64,000 nt of DNA from Haloarcula amylolytica JCM 13557 (GTDB taxonomy: Archaea > Halobacteriota > Halobacteria > Halobacteriales > Haloarculaceae), in assembly GCF_000336615.1 (NCBI RefSeq), contig NZ_AOLW01000007.1, forward strand, positions 62,001-126,000, given 5' to 3'. Below the pieces are notes generated by a model, which worked only from the letters and a program-made list of their open reading frames with translations, had not been told where the DNA came from and made no database searches. Shown here in pieces: positions 6,957 through 15,180 of this stretch; position 1 is the first letter of the stretch; every line of letters starts with the position of its first letter. Both the position numbers and the translations under genes were made by a program.

Positions 6957-8237
6957 GTGCGGCTGGTACAGATACTGATTCCGACCGGAAAGCGCGACGC
7001 CGTCCTGGGCGTGTTGGCCGAGGAGGGCATCGACTACGTGCTCACCGACGAGACGAGCGGGCGGGAGTTCACCGCTGTCGTCACCTTTCCAGTCCCGACC
7101 AACGCACTCGAACCAGTCCTCGAAGAGCTGCGGGACGTCGGTATCAACGACGACGGCTATACGGTCGTCGTGGACGCGAACACCGTCATCTCCAGTCAGT
7201 TCGACGAGCTAGAGGAGACGTACGCCGAGGAGGAAGACGAAGACCGCATCGCGCGAGAGGAACTCACCTCGAAGGCAAACGACCTCGCTCCCTCGATGTC
7301 GAACTACGCGCTCATGACCATCATCAGCGCGATTATCGCGACTGCCGGGCTCCTGCTCGACTCCCCGGCCGTCGTCGTCGGCTCGATGGTCATCGCGCCG
7401 CTCATCGGCCCGGCGATGACCGCCAACGTCGGCACCGTTGTCGACGACCACGAGATGTTCATTCAGGGCGTCAAACTCCAGGCCGTCGGGCTCGGACTCG
7501 CCGTAGCAAGCGCGACTGTTTTCGCCCTGCTGGTCCGGTACGCCAACGTCATCCCGCCGCTCACCGACGTGACCACGGTCGGCCAGATACGCGAGCGGGT
7601 CGCCCCCGACTTCCTCTCGCTGATCGTCGCGCTCGGCGCTGGCGCGGCCGGTGTCGTCAGCCTCACCAGCGGCGTCTCGACGGCACTGGTCGGCGTCATG
7701 ATCGCCGTCGCACTTATCCCGCCGGCGGCCACGGTCGGCATCGGTATCGCGTGGGGCCAGCCGCTCGTCAGTCTCGGGTCCGCCGTGCTCCTGCTGGTGA
7801 ACGTCCTCTCGATCAACCTCGCAGTGCTCGTCGGGCTCTGGTACCAGGGCTACCGCCCGGAACACTGGTTCCAGGAGAGCGACGCACGGTCGGCGACTGT
7901 CAAACGAATCGGCGTCCTCGTCCTGTCGATACTCGTCCTGTCGGCGTTCCTGGGCGGCGTCACCTTCGACTCCTACCAGCAGGCGACGACGGAGTCGGAC
8001 ATCCGCGACGCCATCCAGGGCAGCGTCGACCCGCCGGCTCGCGTGCTGACGGTCGAAATCGAGTACACCAACACTGCGATATTCCAACAGCCGCGCCGCG
8101 TCATCGTCACCGTCGGTCTGCCGCCGGACGCGGAGCAGCCACTGCTTGTCGACCAACTGGATGCTCTGGCTGATGACGCGGCCGGCCGAGACGTTGCGAC
8201 GGAAGTTCGCTACGTCACTGTCGAACGGAACGGCTGA
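6957..8237 (+). CDS. DUF389 (TIGR00341) family membrane protein
   Basis: The GTG start at 6957 gives 426 residues and lies about 30 nt after a T-rich TATA-like element (GCTTTTTTAC). An N-terminal soluble alpha/beta domain (about 1-100) with repeated acidic segments precedes six or so membrane helices (about 115-345). These include GSMVIAPLIGPAM, the hallmark of the family. A small C-terminal domain follows. The biochemical role of DUF389 proteins is unknown; some have been proposed to be transporters. It is monocistronic. Confidence 0.85.
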   Translation: MRLVQILIPTGKRDAVLGVLAEEGIDYVLTDETSGREFTAVVTFPVPTNALEPVLEELRDVGINDDGYTVVVDANTVISSQFDELEETYAEEEDEDRIAREELTSKANDLAPSMSNYALMTIISAIIATAGLLLDSPAVVVGSMVIAPLIGPAMTANVGTVVDDHEMFIQGVKLQAVGLGLAVASATVFALLVRYANVIPPLTDVTTVGQIRERVAPDFLSLIVALGAGAAGVVSLTSGVSTALVGVMIAVALIPPAATVGIGIAWGQPLVSLGSAVLLLVNVLSINLAVLVGLWYQGYRPEHWFQESDARSATVKRIGVLVLSILVLSAFLGGVTFDSYQQATTESDIRDAIQGSVDPPARVLTVEIEYTNTAIFQQPRRVIVTVGLPPDAEQPLLVDQLDALADDAAGRDVATEVRYVTVERNG

Positions 8238-8298
8238 CGCTCAAAGCCGACTTTGAGCGTTCGACGATGTAAATACCACTGGGTGTGTCGGAGACGAT

Positions 8299-9012
8299 AT
8301 GGTATCACGACCACTCGCAATCGCTGGTGTGCTGGCACTGCTCGTCGCCGGCGGCGTCGGGTTCGCACTCGCGGACACCGGGGCCGTCGCGCCGTCGACG
8401 AATTCGACCGTGAGCGTCAACGCTGACGCGACCGTCGAACGCGCGCCCGACCGTGCAACCGTCACCGTCGCCGCCGTGGGCCGCGGTGAGACTGCCGAAG
8501 CAGCGCGCAACAACCTCAGCGGTGACGCCGACGCCATTACGTCGGCGCTGGAAGACGAGGGCGCGAACGTGACCTCCTCGCGGTTCCAGGTCCGCCCCGA
8601 GTACGAGGAGAGTCGAGAGGGCCGCGAACAGGTCGGCTACGTGGCGATCCACACCGTCGAAGCCGAGACGAGCAACGTTTCGACTGCCGGGACACTCATC
8701 GATGCCGCAGTCGACGCCGGCGCGGACCGCGTCGAGGGCGTGCGCTACTCCTTGAGCGAGGAGACGCGACAGGCCGCTCGCGAGGAAGCCCTGACGACCG
8801 CGATGGACAACGCCCGAACGGACGCCGAAGTCGTCGCCGCTGCGGAGGATCGGTCCGTCGGTGACGCCGTCACGGTCCAGACCAGCGACCACGGCCGCCC
8901 CGTCGTGTACGCGGAAGCGATGGCCGCCAGTGATGCCGGCGGACGGACGAGCATCCAGCCCGGCGATGTCACTGTCGACGCCTCTGTCAGTGTCTCGTAC
9001 GAACTAGAATAA
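8299..9012 (+). CDS. SIMPL-domain (DUF541) secreted or membrane-anchored protein
   Basis: This 237-residue protein has an N-terminal hydrophobic segment (residues about 5-27), likely a signal or anchor without a lipobox cysteine. A SIMPL/DUF541 domain follows from about residue 40 to 237. Typical features are STNSTVSVNADATVERAPD at the start of the domain, an RFQVRPEY segment and a final VDASVSVSYELE. Family members are periplasmic or cell-surface proteins linked to stress, with no defined activity. It ends before a tandem-repeat array shared with the convergent NOG1 gene. Confidence 0.85.
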   Translation: MVSRPLAIAGVLALLVAGGVGFALADTGAVAPSTNSTVSVNADATVERAPDRATVTVAAVGRGETAEAARNNLSGDADAITSALEDEGANVTSSRFQVRPEYEESREGREQVGYVAIHTVEAETSNVSTAGTLIDAAVDAGADRVEGVRYSLSEETRQAAREEALTTAMDNARTDAEVVAAAEDRSVGDAVTVQTSDHGRPVVYAEAMAASDAGGRTSIQPGDVTVDASVSVSYELE

Positions 9013-9055
9013 GCCGTTCTGACTCGCCACTGCGGTTCCTTGTTCGGATTGATCA

Positions 9056-9198
9056 AGACGCCTCCCGTTGGTGACCGCAGTCCTCGCGGGTCGCTTCGCT
9101 CCCCGCTCGGAGTGTTCGAGACGCCTCCCGTTGGTGACCGCAGTCCTCGCGGGTCGCTTCGCTCCCCGCTCGGAGTGTTCGAGACGCCTCCCGTTGGT
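9056..9198. repeat. 63-bp tandem direct repeat, 2.3 copies
   Basis: Copies run 9056-9118, 9119-9181 and 9182-9198 (partial). Copies 1 and 2 are essentially identical. Each unit holds a GC-rich internal inverted repeat (GCGGG...CCCGC with TCGCTTCGCT between). The array fills the convergent gap between the SIMPL and NOG1 genes. It is not a CRISPR: there are no distinct spacers. Confidence 0.85.
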
Positions 9199-9208
9199 CG
9201 GCGTCTCG
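9180..9208 (-). terminator. hairpin immediately after the NOG1 stop codon
   Basis: CGAGACGCC (9180-9188) and GGCGTCTCG (9200-9208) form a perfect 9-bp stem with an 11-nt loop that abuts the NOG1 stop at 9209. It lies between convergent genes and could end or stabilise transcripts from both sides. No long T-run follows. Confidence 0.45.
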
Positions 9209-10204
9209 CTATTCGTCAAACGGCAGTTCGATCTCGTACCCCACCGCGTCGATAGCAGCCTGCAGGACACCGTCGACGTTGTCGTCTTCGGTGACGCTCA
9301 TATAGTGGTCGGCCTCGACGTCCGTCGAGAGGTCGCTCTTGTTCGCAATCGTCAGTACGGGCACGTCGAAGCGCGCTTCGATGTCGTTGCGCAGTTCCAG
9401 TTGGTCCGCGAGCGGGTAACCACACTCGCCGCTGGGGTCGACGAACACGAGAACGGCGTCGGCGAGGTGTTCGAGCGCGCTCACGGCCTGTGATTCGATC
9501 TCATTGCGGTCCTCCGGCGGCCGGTCGAGCAGGCCGGGGGTGTCGACGAGCTGATAGCGGATGCGCTGGTCCTCGAAGTGCCCGACGCGGATCTGCGTCG
9601 TCGTGAACGGATACGAGGCGATCTCGTTGTCGGCCCGCGTGACGCGGTTGACGAACGACGACTTGCCGACGTTGGGGTAGCCGGCGACGACGATGGCCGG
9701 CTCGTCCGGTCGGATGTCGGGGATGTCTTTGAGGGCGTTGTGCGCCGTCGAGATGGCGGCGAGGTTGTCTTCGACCTCCTCGACCACGTCGGCGATACGG
9801 GCGAACGCCTGCTTGCGGAGCTTCCGGGCGGTGTCGATATCGCCGCGGGCGACGCGGCTCTCGTACTCCTGGCGGATCTCGACGACCTTGTCGGCGGCCC
9901 ACGAAACCTCTGCGAGGTGCTGTTTCAGCGCGTCGATACCGGGGTCGTTGTCTGCGGGGTAGGCTTCGCCGATGACCGCGTCGGCGAGTTCGATATAGAA
10001 GGGGTCCAGATCGTCGATCGTCGGCCACGCCGTCACCACGTTCTCCATGTTGTCGGAGGCGATGTTCGACGCCGTCATCAGCATCGACTGCTGGGCTTCG
10101 TTCCCGTCCTTGGCCCCGCCGGCGCGCGACGCCCGCGAGAAGGCTTTGTCCACGAGCTCCTCGGCGGTGGGCGTCGTCGGCAGACCCTCGAAGGGATGGC
10201 TCAT
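9209..10204 (-). CDS. NOG1-family GTPase
   Basis: This 331-residue GTPase has a helical N-terminal region (about residues 1-155, with a coiled-coil-like stretch). The G domain follows: G1 GYPNVGKSS near residue 175, G3 DTPGLLDRP near 220 and G4 ANKSDLS near 290. This architecture is that of the Nog1/Obg-related GTPases needed for large-subunit ribosome assembly; eukaryotic Nog1 carries an extra C-terminal tail that archaeal forms lack, as here. Start ATG is at 10204. It faces the ASCH gene across a short divergent gap. Confidence 0.88.
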   Translation of the reverse strand: MSHPFEGLPTTPTAEELVDKAFSRASRAGGAKDGNEAQQSMLMTASNIASDNMENVVTAWPTIDDLDPFYIELADAVIGEAYPADNDPGIDALKQHLAEVSWAADKVVEIRQEYESRVARGDIDTARKLRKQAFARIADVVEEVEDNLAAISTAHNALKDIPDIRPDEPAIVVAGYPNVGKSSFVNRVTRADNEIASYPFTTTQIRVGHFEDQRIRYQLVDTPGLLDRPPEDRNEIESQAVSALEHLADAVLVFVDPSGECGYPLADQLELRNDIEARFDVPVLTIANKSDLSTDVEADHYMSVTEDDNVDGVLQAAIDAVGYEIELPFDE

Positions 10205-10298
10205 AGGTCACGTTGACGTCCGGAGCGTAAAAGCGCATTCAATCGCTCCCCAAACTGTTGCGAGTCACGTTTTTGAGCGTCCCGACCGCAGTTCCGGT

Positions 10299-10616
10299 AT
10301 GGCACAGATTGACGCCGGCGAGATTCTCCCCAACGACCACGTCCAGCAGATGGCCGCCGAGGGACGGGTCACCCAGATGCACCGCGGCCACCAGTACGCC
10401 GACGAGGGCGACACGTTCGAGATCGACGGCACCGAGTTCGCGGTGACAGACGTAACACACCGGACACTGGGCGACATGACCGACGAGGACGCACAGCGTG
10501 AGGGGTCGGAAGACCTCGACGCGTACAAAGAACGGATGAAGAAAGTCCACGGCAGCTTTGAGTGGGACGACGACAGCGAGGTCGTCCGGCATCGGTTCGC
10601 GCCAGTCGAAGAATAA
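10299..10616 (+). CDS. ASCH-domain protein
   Basis: The frame is open further upstream, but the ATG at 10299 is the natural start because upstream codons overlap the divergent NOG1 gene. It gives 105 residues. The sequence shows the ASCH/PUA-like pattern: a GEILPNDH opening, a GHQYADEGDTFEIDG strand pair and an FAVTDVTHRTLGDM strand. A charged segment and a final strand follow. ASCH domains are predicted RNA-binding or nucleoside-modifying folds. No partner is evident. Confidence 0.75.
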   Translation: MAQIDAGEILPNDHVQQMAAEGRVTQMHRGHQYADEGDTFEIDGTEFAVTDVTHRTLGDMTDEDAQREGSEDLDAYKERMKKVHGSFEWDDDSEVVRHRFAPVEE

Positions 10617-10630
10617 CCGCGGTCACCCGG

Positions 10631-11803
10631 TCAGGGCGCGAACTCGACACCAGTTATTTCGAACCGCGCGCCGCCGCTCTCACTGCTTGTCGCCCGGATA
10701 CGCCAGCCGTGAGCTCCCGCGATCTCCTTGACTATCGCAAGTCCGAACCCCGTCCCGCCATCTCCTGTCGTGTAGCCGCTCTCGAACACCGTTTCCCGGT
10801 CGATTTCGGGGATTCCGGGGCCGTCGTCCTCGACGTAGAAGCCGGTCCCGTCGTCGAGTTCTCCAACCGTAATCGTCAGGTCAGGCTCACCGCCGTCAAT
10901 GTCGTCGGCCCCCGTCCGACTGCCCGTGGAGCCATGCTCCACACTGTTCCGAAACAGGTTCTCGACGAGCTGTCGCAGCCGCTCCTGGTCAGCCATAATC
11001 GGCCGCATCGCTTCGGTTTCGAGCGCTGCGTTCCCAGTCCCGACAGTCGCCCAGCAGTCGGAACTCAGTGGCCCGATGTCGACGGGTTCGACGTCGCTTA
11101 TTTGCTCGCCCTGCTGTGCGAGCGTCAGCAGGTCCTCGATGAGCGTATCGATCCGCTCGTGGGCGGTCCCGATAGCGTCGAGGTGCTCGCTGTCGTGGTC
11201 CGCCTGGGCCAGCTTGAGACGGCCACGCGCGACGCTGAGCGGGTTCCGGAGGTCGTGTGACAGGACGCCGGCGAACCGCTCTAACTGTTCGTTCTGTCGC
11301 TTGAGTTCTTGCTCCTGGGTTTCGAGCCGCTGTGTGTACGCTTCGAGCTGGTTCGTCCGTATGGTAGCCTTCGTCTCCTCGATACCGATTATTAGCCCAC
11401 CGATGGAGCCGAGCATCAGCGCGATGGCCTGGGTCCCGTTCGCCCACTCGACAGTGACGCCCGGATGGAGGTCGCGCAGGAGGATGAACCCGAACATCAC
11501 GGCGATACCGCCAAGCACCCACGCGATGATCCGCGGATAGTGGTGCTTAGTGATCTCGGACTGTGGCAGCCAGTAGCCCGTGTATATGAGCATGCCGCCC
11601 GGGCCGCCGATGAACAGCAGGTCGAGCAGCGCGAGCAGTATCGACCCGGTGGCTCGAAAGGCCAGCACCGCCTGAACGACCGCGAGCAGGATCAAGATCC
11701 CACCGGCCACAATGACCACGAACGGCAGCATAGATCTGTCCGATTTCGACGCCGCTCGTCGCCACAGCCCGGCGGAACCGGCACTTTCCGTGTTAGAATC
11801 CAC
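10631..11803 (-). CDS. membrane sensor histidine kinase
   Basis: I chose the GTG at 11803 (390 residues), about 29 nt below an AAAATATC box; the frame runs 38 codons further without support. Four hydrophobic helices occupy about residues 25-140, followed by a coiled linker. The kinase core has an H-box with SHDLRNPLS (about residue 183), an N-box LVENLFRNSVEHG, G1 DDGPGIPE and G2 GGTGFGLA. No receiver or PAS domain is present. Signal and partner are unknown. Its C-terminal half is clearly paralogous to the kinase at 12088, which lies upstream on the same strand beyond a small ORF. Confidence 0.85.
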   Translation of the reverse strand: MDSNTESAGSAGLWRRAASKSDRSMLPFVVIVAGGILILLAVVQAVLAFRATGSILLALLDLLFIGGPGGMLIYTGYWLPQSEITKHHYPRIIAWVLGGIAVMFGFILLRDLHPGVTVEWANGTQAIALMLGSIGGLIIGIEETKATIRTNQLEAYTQRLETQEQELKRQNEQLERFAGVLSHDLRNPLSVARGRLKLAQADHDSEHLDAIGTAHERIDTLIEDLLTLAQQGEQISDVEPVDIGPLSSDCWATVGTGNAALETEAMRPIMADQERLRQLVENLFRNSVEHGSTGSRTGADDIDGGEPDLTITVGELDDGTGFYVEDDGPGIPEIDRETVFESGYTTGDGGTGFGLAIVKEIAGAHGWRIRATSSESGGARFEITGVEFAP

Positions 11804-11919
11804 GGTCAGACTAGGCTCCGAGCATAGATATTTTGGACTATTTTTACTGTAGGACTGTATTCGAGTGAATACAGCGCACGACTGCCCGCGAGCGGGCTGC
11901 CACCGCGCCGCAGACAACC

Positions 11920-11928
11920 CTTATCAAC
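11920..11928 (+). promoter_or_regulatory. TATA-like box of the 43-aa ORF
   Basis: CTTATCAAC is centred about 28 nt upstream of the ATG at 11951, the expected spacing for a leaderless transcript. Confidence 0.45.
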
Positions 11929-11950
11929 TACGGTAACTATCAGTAACTAC

Positions 11951-12082
11951 ATGACAGAGACGATGAGCAAGTCGAAAGCGGACGATCCGGAGCGGGCGCA
12001 TCTCGCGGACGTTGCGGATGGCTGTGGCTGCACCGAAATCTGGGAGCACATGAGCGAAGCCCGCGACGCAGACGACAACTGA
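11951..12082 (+). CDS. 43-aa conserved-looking small protein
   Basis: This short acidic protein has a GCGC pair in DGCGCTEIWEHMSEAR, where the cysteines are two residues apart. It has a well-placed TATA-like box for leaderless start at 11951. It lies on the opposite strand between two paralogous histidine kinases and ends 5 nt from the end of the 12088 gene. Two cysteines alone are too few for a zinc site unless it forms a dimer. Function unknown. Confidence 0.6.
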   Translation: MTETMSKSKADDPERAHLADVADGCGCTEIWEHMSEARDADDN

Positions 12083-12087
12083 GCGCC

Positions 12088-14025
12088 CTATTCTTCCGAT
12101 GCCACGTCGACGCCTGTAAACTCGAAGCGTGCGCCGCCGCTCTCACTTTCGGTGAGCGTGACCGTCCACCCGTGAGCAGTGGCGATCTGTGAGATTATCG
12201 AGAGTCCGAACCCGGTGCCGTCAGTCGTCGTCGAGTAGCCGCTTTCGAACACCCTCTCCCGGTCGGCTTCGGGGATGCCCGGGCCGTCATCCGAGACGGC
12301 GAACCCGCCCGGTATTTCGCTAATCGCCACTGTCACGCCTGGAGCGTCGTGTTTATCGGTACCGCCGGACTGCATCCGACTGTCCGTAGCGCTGTGCTCT
12401 ACGGCGTTTCGGATCAGGTTCTCCAGTAATTGTTTGAGCCGCGTCATGTCCGCCTGTATCTTGCGGTCGGTGTCGACCACCAGTGCCGCGCCGTCGGTAT
12501 CGACTACCTCCCAGCAGTCCTTGACTGCCGTCGCCAGTGCCACCGTTTCCATCTCCGCGACGCTGTCGCCGGTCCGGGCCAGCAACAGCAGGTCGTCAAT
12601 CAACGCCTGCATCCGGTCGAGCGCCTGCTCTATCGCAACGATGTTGTCGTCGTCGCACTCTTCTCTCAGCGTACCCAGTCGGCCGATAGCGACGTTTAAG
12701 GGGTTGCGAAGGTCGTGACTGACGACTGTCGCGAACTGTTCCAGACGGTCGTTTTGCGTCGATAGTTCCTGCTCACGGTCACGGAGTTGTTTGTCGCGCT
12801 CGACAGCGGCGAGGGCCGCCTCCATGTTCGCCGCGAGGATGCGTCCAGCGACGATGTCTGCTTCGTCAAACGCGTCGATAGTCGCCGATGCGGCGATGAG
12901 AATGCCGTACTCCCCCAGTGGCAGATACAGTTCGCTGCGTATCGGCGTCTCGGGGTTCTGTACGTCTTCCTCCAACCGCACGTCAGGCACTGCGGTCGCC
13001 TCGCCATGCTCGTACACCCGCCAGGCGATGCTGTCGCCCGGCTCGAATGTCGGGATATCACCGACCAACTGCCGGAGCGACGCGGTCGCGGCGACGGGTT
13101 CCAGTTGTCCATCGTCGTTGATGAGGTGGACGGCGTTCGCGTCGAGTCCGATAATCTCGGCGGCGGCGTTGACCCCGATACCGGCGACTTTGTTGCGGAC
13201 TTCTGCGGCCATCAATTGCCGGGTGGCCTCGTGCAGCGCTTCGAGCCGCTGTTCGCGCTCGTCCGTATCGCCCCGGTCGCTGATGACCGAAACTGTGCCG
13301 TCTTCGCCGTCCCAGGTCACGTCACACGCCGTGACGCTGGCCTGCACTCTGTTGCCAGAGAGGGTCCGTATCGTCCGGCTGACTTGGCCGGCCGTCTGGC
13401 CGTTCTCGACGACGCGTTCAACGGTCTCGGTCCCGCCGTCCGTTGTCGGTTCGACGAGGTCGGTCAGTGGCCGGTCACAGAGGTCGTCGCTGTCTGCTGC
13501 GCCGAAAAACCCCACCGCCGCCGGGTTCGCATACACGACGGTGTCGGTCACGCTGACGAGGACCGCATCGCTCGTCACGTCGAGAATCCGTTTCGTCCGC
13601 TCCTGTGCGGTATCGGCCGTTGCTTTCGCTCTGACTCGTTCGACTGCGTTTCGGACTCGTTCCGCGAGCACGGCGTACTGCTGGGACCCATGTCTTTTTT
13701 GAATATAGTCAGTGACACCGGCCGAGACTGCCTCGCTTGCGAGTGACTCGCTCCCCTGACTGGTAAATAACAGGAACGGCATATCCGGGTCTCTGGCGCG
13801 GACCGCCTCCAGAAACTCCAGCCCGTCGATGCCGGGCATGTCGTAGTCGCTGACGATGCAGTCCACGTCGTGCTCGTCCAGATATGACAGTCCGTCCGTA
13901 GCGCTCGTGACCCCGGTGGCGTCGATCGCCTCGTCGTTGCGTTCGAGATGTGTCGCGATCAGGTCTGCGTACGACGGTTCGTCATCGACACAGAGGACTG
14001 TAACGCCCGACGCCACATGGCCCAT
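12088..14025 (-). CDS. hybrid regulator: receiver-PAS-GAF-histidine kinase
   Basis: This 645-residue soluble protein starts with a receiver domain (about residues 8-125). The acidic pocket is in CVDDEP, the phospho-acceptor Asp in VSDYDMPG and the lysine in YIQKRHG. A PAS domain (about 145-240) and a GAF domain (about 270-400) follow. The kinase core has SHDLRNPLN as H-box (about residue 435), LLENLIRNAVEHS, DDGPGIPEAD and DGTGFGLS. No membrane segment is present. Receiver-first hybrids are common in haloarchaea. Sharing the C-terminal kinase with the 10631 gene suggests a duplication. Confidence 0.88.
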   Translation of the reverse strand: MGHVASGVTVLCVDDEPSYADLIATHLERNDEAIDATGVTSATDGLSYLDEHDVDCIVSDYDMPGIDGLEFLEAVRARDPDMPFLLFTSQGSESLASEAVSAGVTDYIQKRHGSQQYAVLAERVRNAVERVRAKATADTAQERTKRILDVTSDAVLVSVTDTVVYANPAAVGFFGAADSDDLCDRPLTDLVEPTTDGGTETVERVVENGQTAGQVSRTIRTLSGNRVQASVTACDVTWDGEDGTVSVISDRGDTDEREQRLEALHEATRQLMAAEVRNKVAGIGVNAAAEIIGLDANAVHLINDDGQLEPVAATASLRQLVGDIPTFEPGDSIAWRVYEHGEATAVPDVRLEEDVQNPETPIRSELYLPLGEYGILIAASATIDAFDEADIVAGRILAANMEAALAAVERDKQLRDREQELSTQNDRLEQFATVVSHDLRNPLNVAIGRLGTLREECDDDNIVAIEQALDRMQALIDDLLLLARTGDSVAEMETVALATAVKDCWEVVDTDGAALVVDTDRKIQADMTRLKQLLENLIRNAVEHSATDSRMQSGGTDKHDAPGVTVAISEIPGGFAVSDDGPGIPEADRERVFESGYSTTTDGTGFGLSIISQIATAHGWTVTLTESESGGARFEFTGVDVASEE

Positions 14026-14088
14026 ACCCCTGATAGGAACTGTGTCCGTGTCAATCTGTCGCGGCCTCTCACCTGGTGACGGATCGTC

Positions 14089-14385
14089 TCACCGCCGCTT
14101 GGCCAACTCCGCCCGCAAATCGTCGACGTCCATGTCCTTCATCGACAACAGGACGAGCAGGTGATAGACGATATCGGCCGATTCGTGGGCGAGCTCATCG
14201 GTATCGTCGTCTTTGGCCGCCAGAATTAGCTCCGTCGTCTCCTCGCCCAGCTTCTCCAGCACGGCGTTCTCGCCCTTTTCGTGGGTGAACAGCGACGCCG
14301 TGTAGGAGTCCTCGGGAAGGTTCGCCTTGCGGTCCTCGATGACAGCGAACAGTTCGTCGATAACGTCACCGGTGTCGTCGCTCAT
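14089..14385 (-). CDS. hisE: phosphoribosyl-ATP pyrophosphatase
   Basis: This 98-residue all-helical protein hydrolyses phosphoribosyl-ATP to phosphoribosyl-AMP, the second step of histidine synthesis. The metal-binding MazG-like pattern is present: EKGENAVLEKLGEETTEL, then ESADIVYHLLVLL. Length matches stand-alone HisE. It lies 36 nt downstream of pdxT on the same strand and may be co-transcribed with it; no other his gene is nearby. Confidence 0.93.
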   Translation of the reverse strand: MSDDTGDVIDELFAVIEDRKANLPEDSYTASLFTHEKGENAVLEKLGEETTELILAAKDDDTDELAHESADIVYHLLVLLSMKDMDVDDLRAELAKRR

Positions 14386-14421
14386 AGCCGCCGTTCGGTC
14401 AGCGGGGCCTTCAGGCCGTCG

Positions 14422-15015
14422 CTACGACTCCACCGAGTCGAAAAAGGCCAGGTCGTGGATGCGCGGGTCCTCGGTCAGTTCGGGGTGGAACGACGTGCCG
14501 ACGACCGGTCCCTCACGGACCGCGACTGGGTGGTCGTCCCACGTCGCCAGCACTTCGACGTCCGTGCCGACGTAGTCGATGACCGGTGCGCGGATGAACA
14601 CCGCCGGGAACGGGTCGTCGAGACCCTCGACCGCCAGTGGGGCCTCGAAGCTGTCCTTCTGTCGCCCGAACGCGTTGCGCTCGACGGAGACGTCGATGAC
14701 GTTCAGCGTGTCGACGCGGTCGTCCTGTGCGTCGCTCGCGCTGACGATGAGCCCGGCACACGTCGCCAGCACCGGCTTGCCGGCTTCGACGTGGGACTGG
14801 ATTTCGTCGGCGATGCCCTCCCGGTGGATGAGCCGCGATATCGTGGTCGATTCCCCGCCCGGTAGCAACAGCACATCGCAGTCGGGGACGACCCCGGACT
14901 CGCGTATCTCGACGACCTCCGCCGTCTGGTCGTGGGCCGCTGCCGCCCGCCTGATCGCGTCTCCGTGTTCAGAGACATCGCCCTGAACAGCGAGTACACC
15001 CGCACGTAGCGTCAT
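14422..15015 (-). CDS. pdxT: pyridoxal 5'-phosphate synthase glutaminase subunit
   Basis: This 197-residue class I glutamine amidotransferase supplies ammonia to the PdxS synthase for vitamin B6 formation. The oxyanion motif LPGGESTT is near residue 50, the nucleophile is in ATCAGLI near residue 85, and the His-Glu pair is in SFHPELT near residue 178. The N-terminal GVLAVQGDVSEH is characteristic of PdxT. The pdxS partner is not in this window. No riboswitch-like structure is seen upstream. Confidence 0.95.
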   Translation of the reverse strand: MTLRAGVLAVQGDVSEHGDAIRRAAAAHDQTAEVVEIRESGVVPDCDVLLLPGGESTTISRLIHREGIADEIQSHVEAGKPVLATCAGLIVSASDAQDDRVDTLNVIDVSVERNAFGRQKDSFEAPLAVEGLDDPFPAVFIRAPVIDYVGTDVEVLATWDDHPVAVREGPVVGTSFHPELTEDPRIHDLAFFDSVES

Positions 15016-15180
15016 ACGTCACCGTTAGTGAGCCTGTGCGAAAAGCCTCTCGTCTCCTCTGCAAAGATCCGGTAGCAGGGCCGTCTCTGGCTCCTCCGGC
15101 GTCGTCTACGACGCCGTTCAGTGTCCCTTCGGATATAGTCGAACCAAACGGTTAGGTGAGGCGGCCTGTAGACGTGGCAC

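Noticed and set aside
6755-8173. 472-codon plus-strand ORF over the DUF389 gene
   Set aside because: Arginine-rich out-of-frame shadow of a GC-rich gene; the overlapping frame has a clear protein family.
9056-9198. CRISPR-like repeat array
   Set aside because: The repeats are directly adjacent with no unique spacers and no cas genes are in the window.
15016-15180. riboswitch upstream of pdxT
   Set aside because: No stable conserved stem set; the gap looks like an ordinary divergent promoter region.
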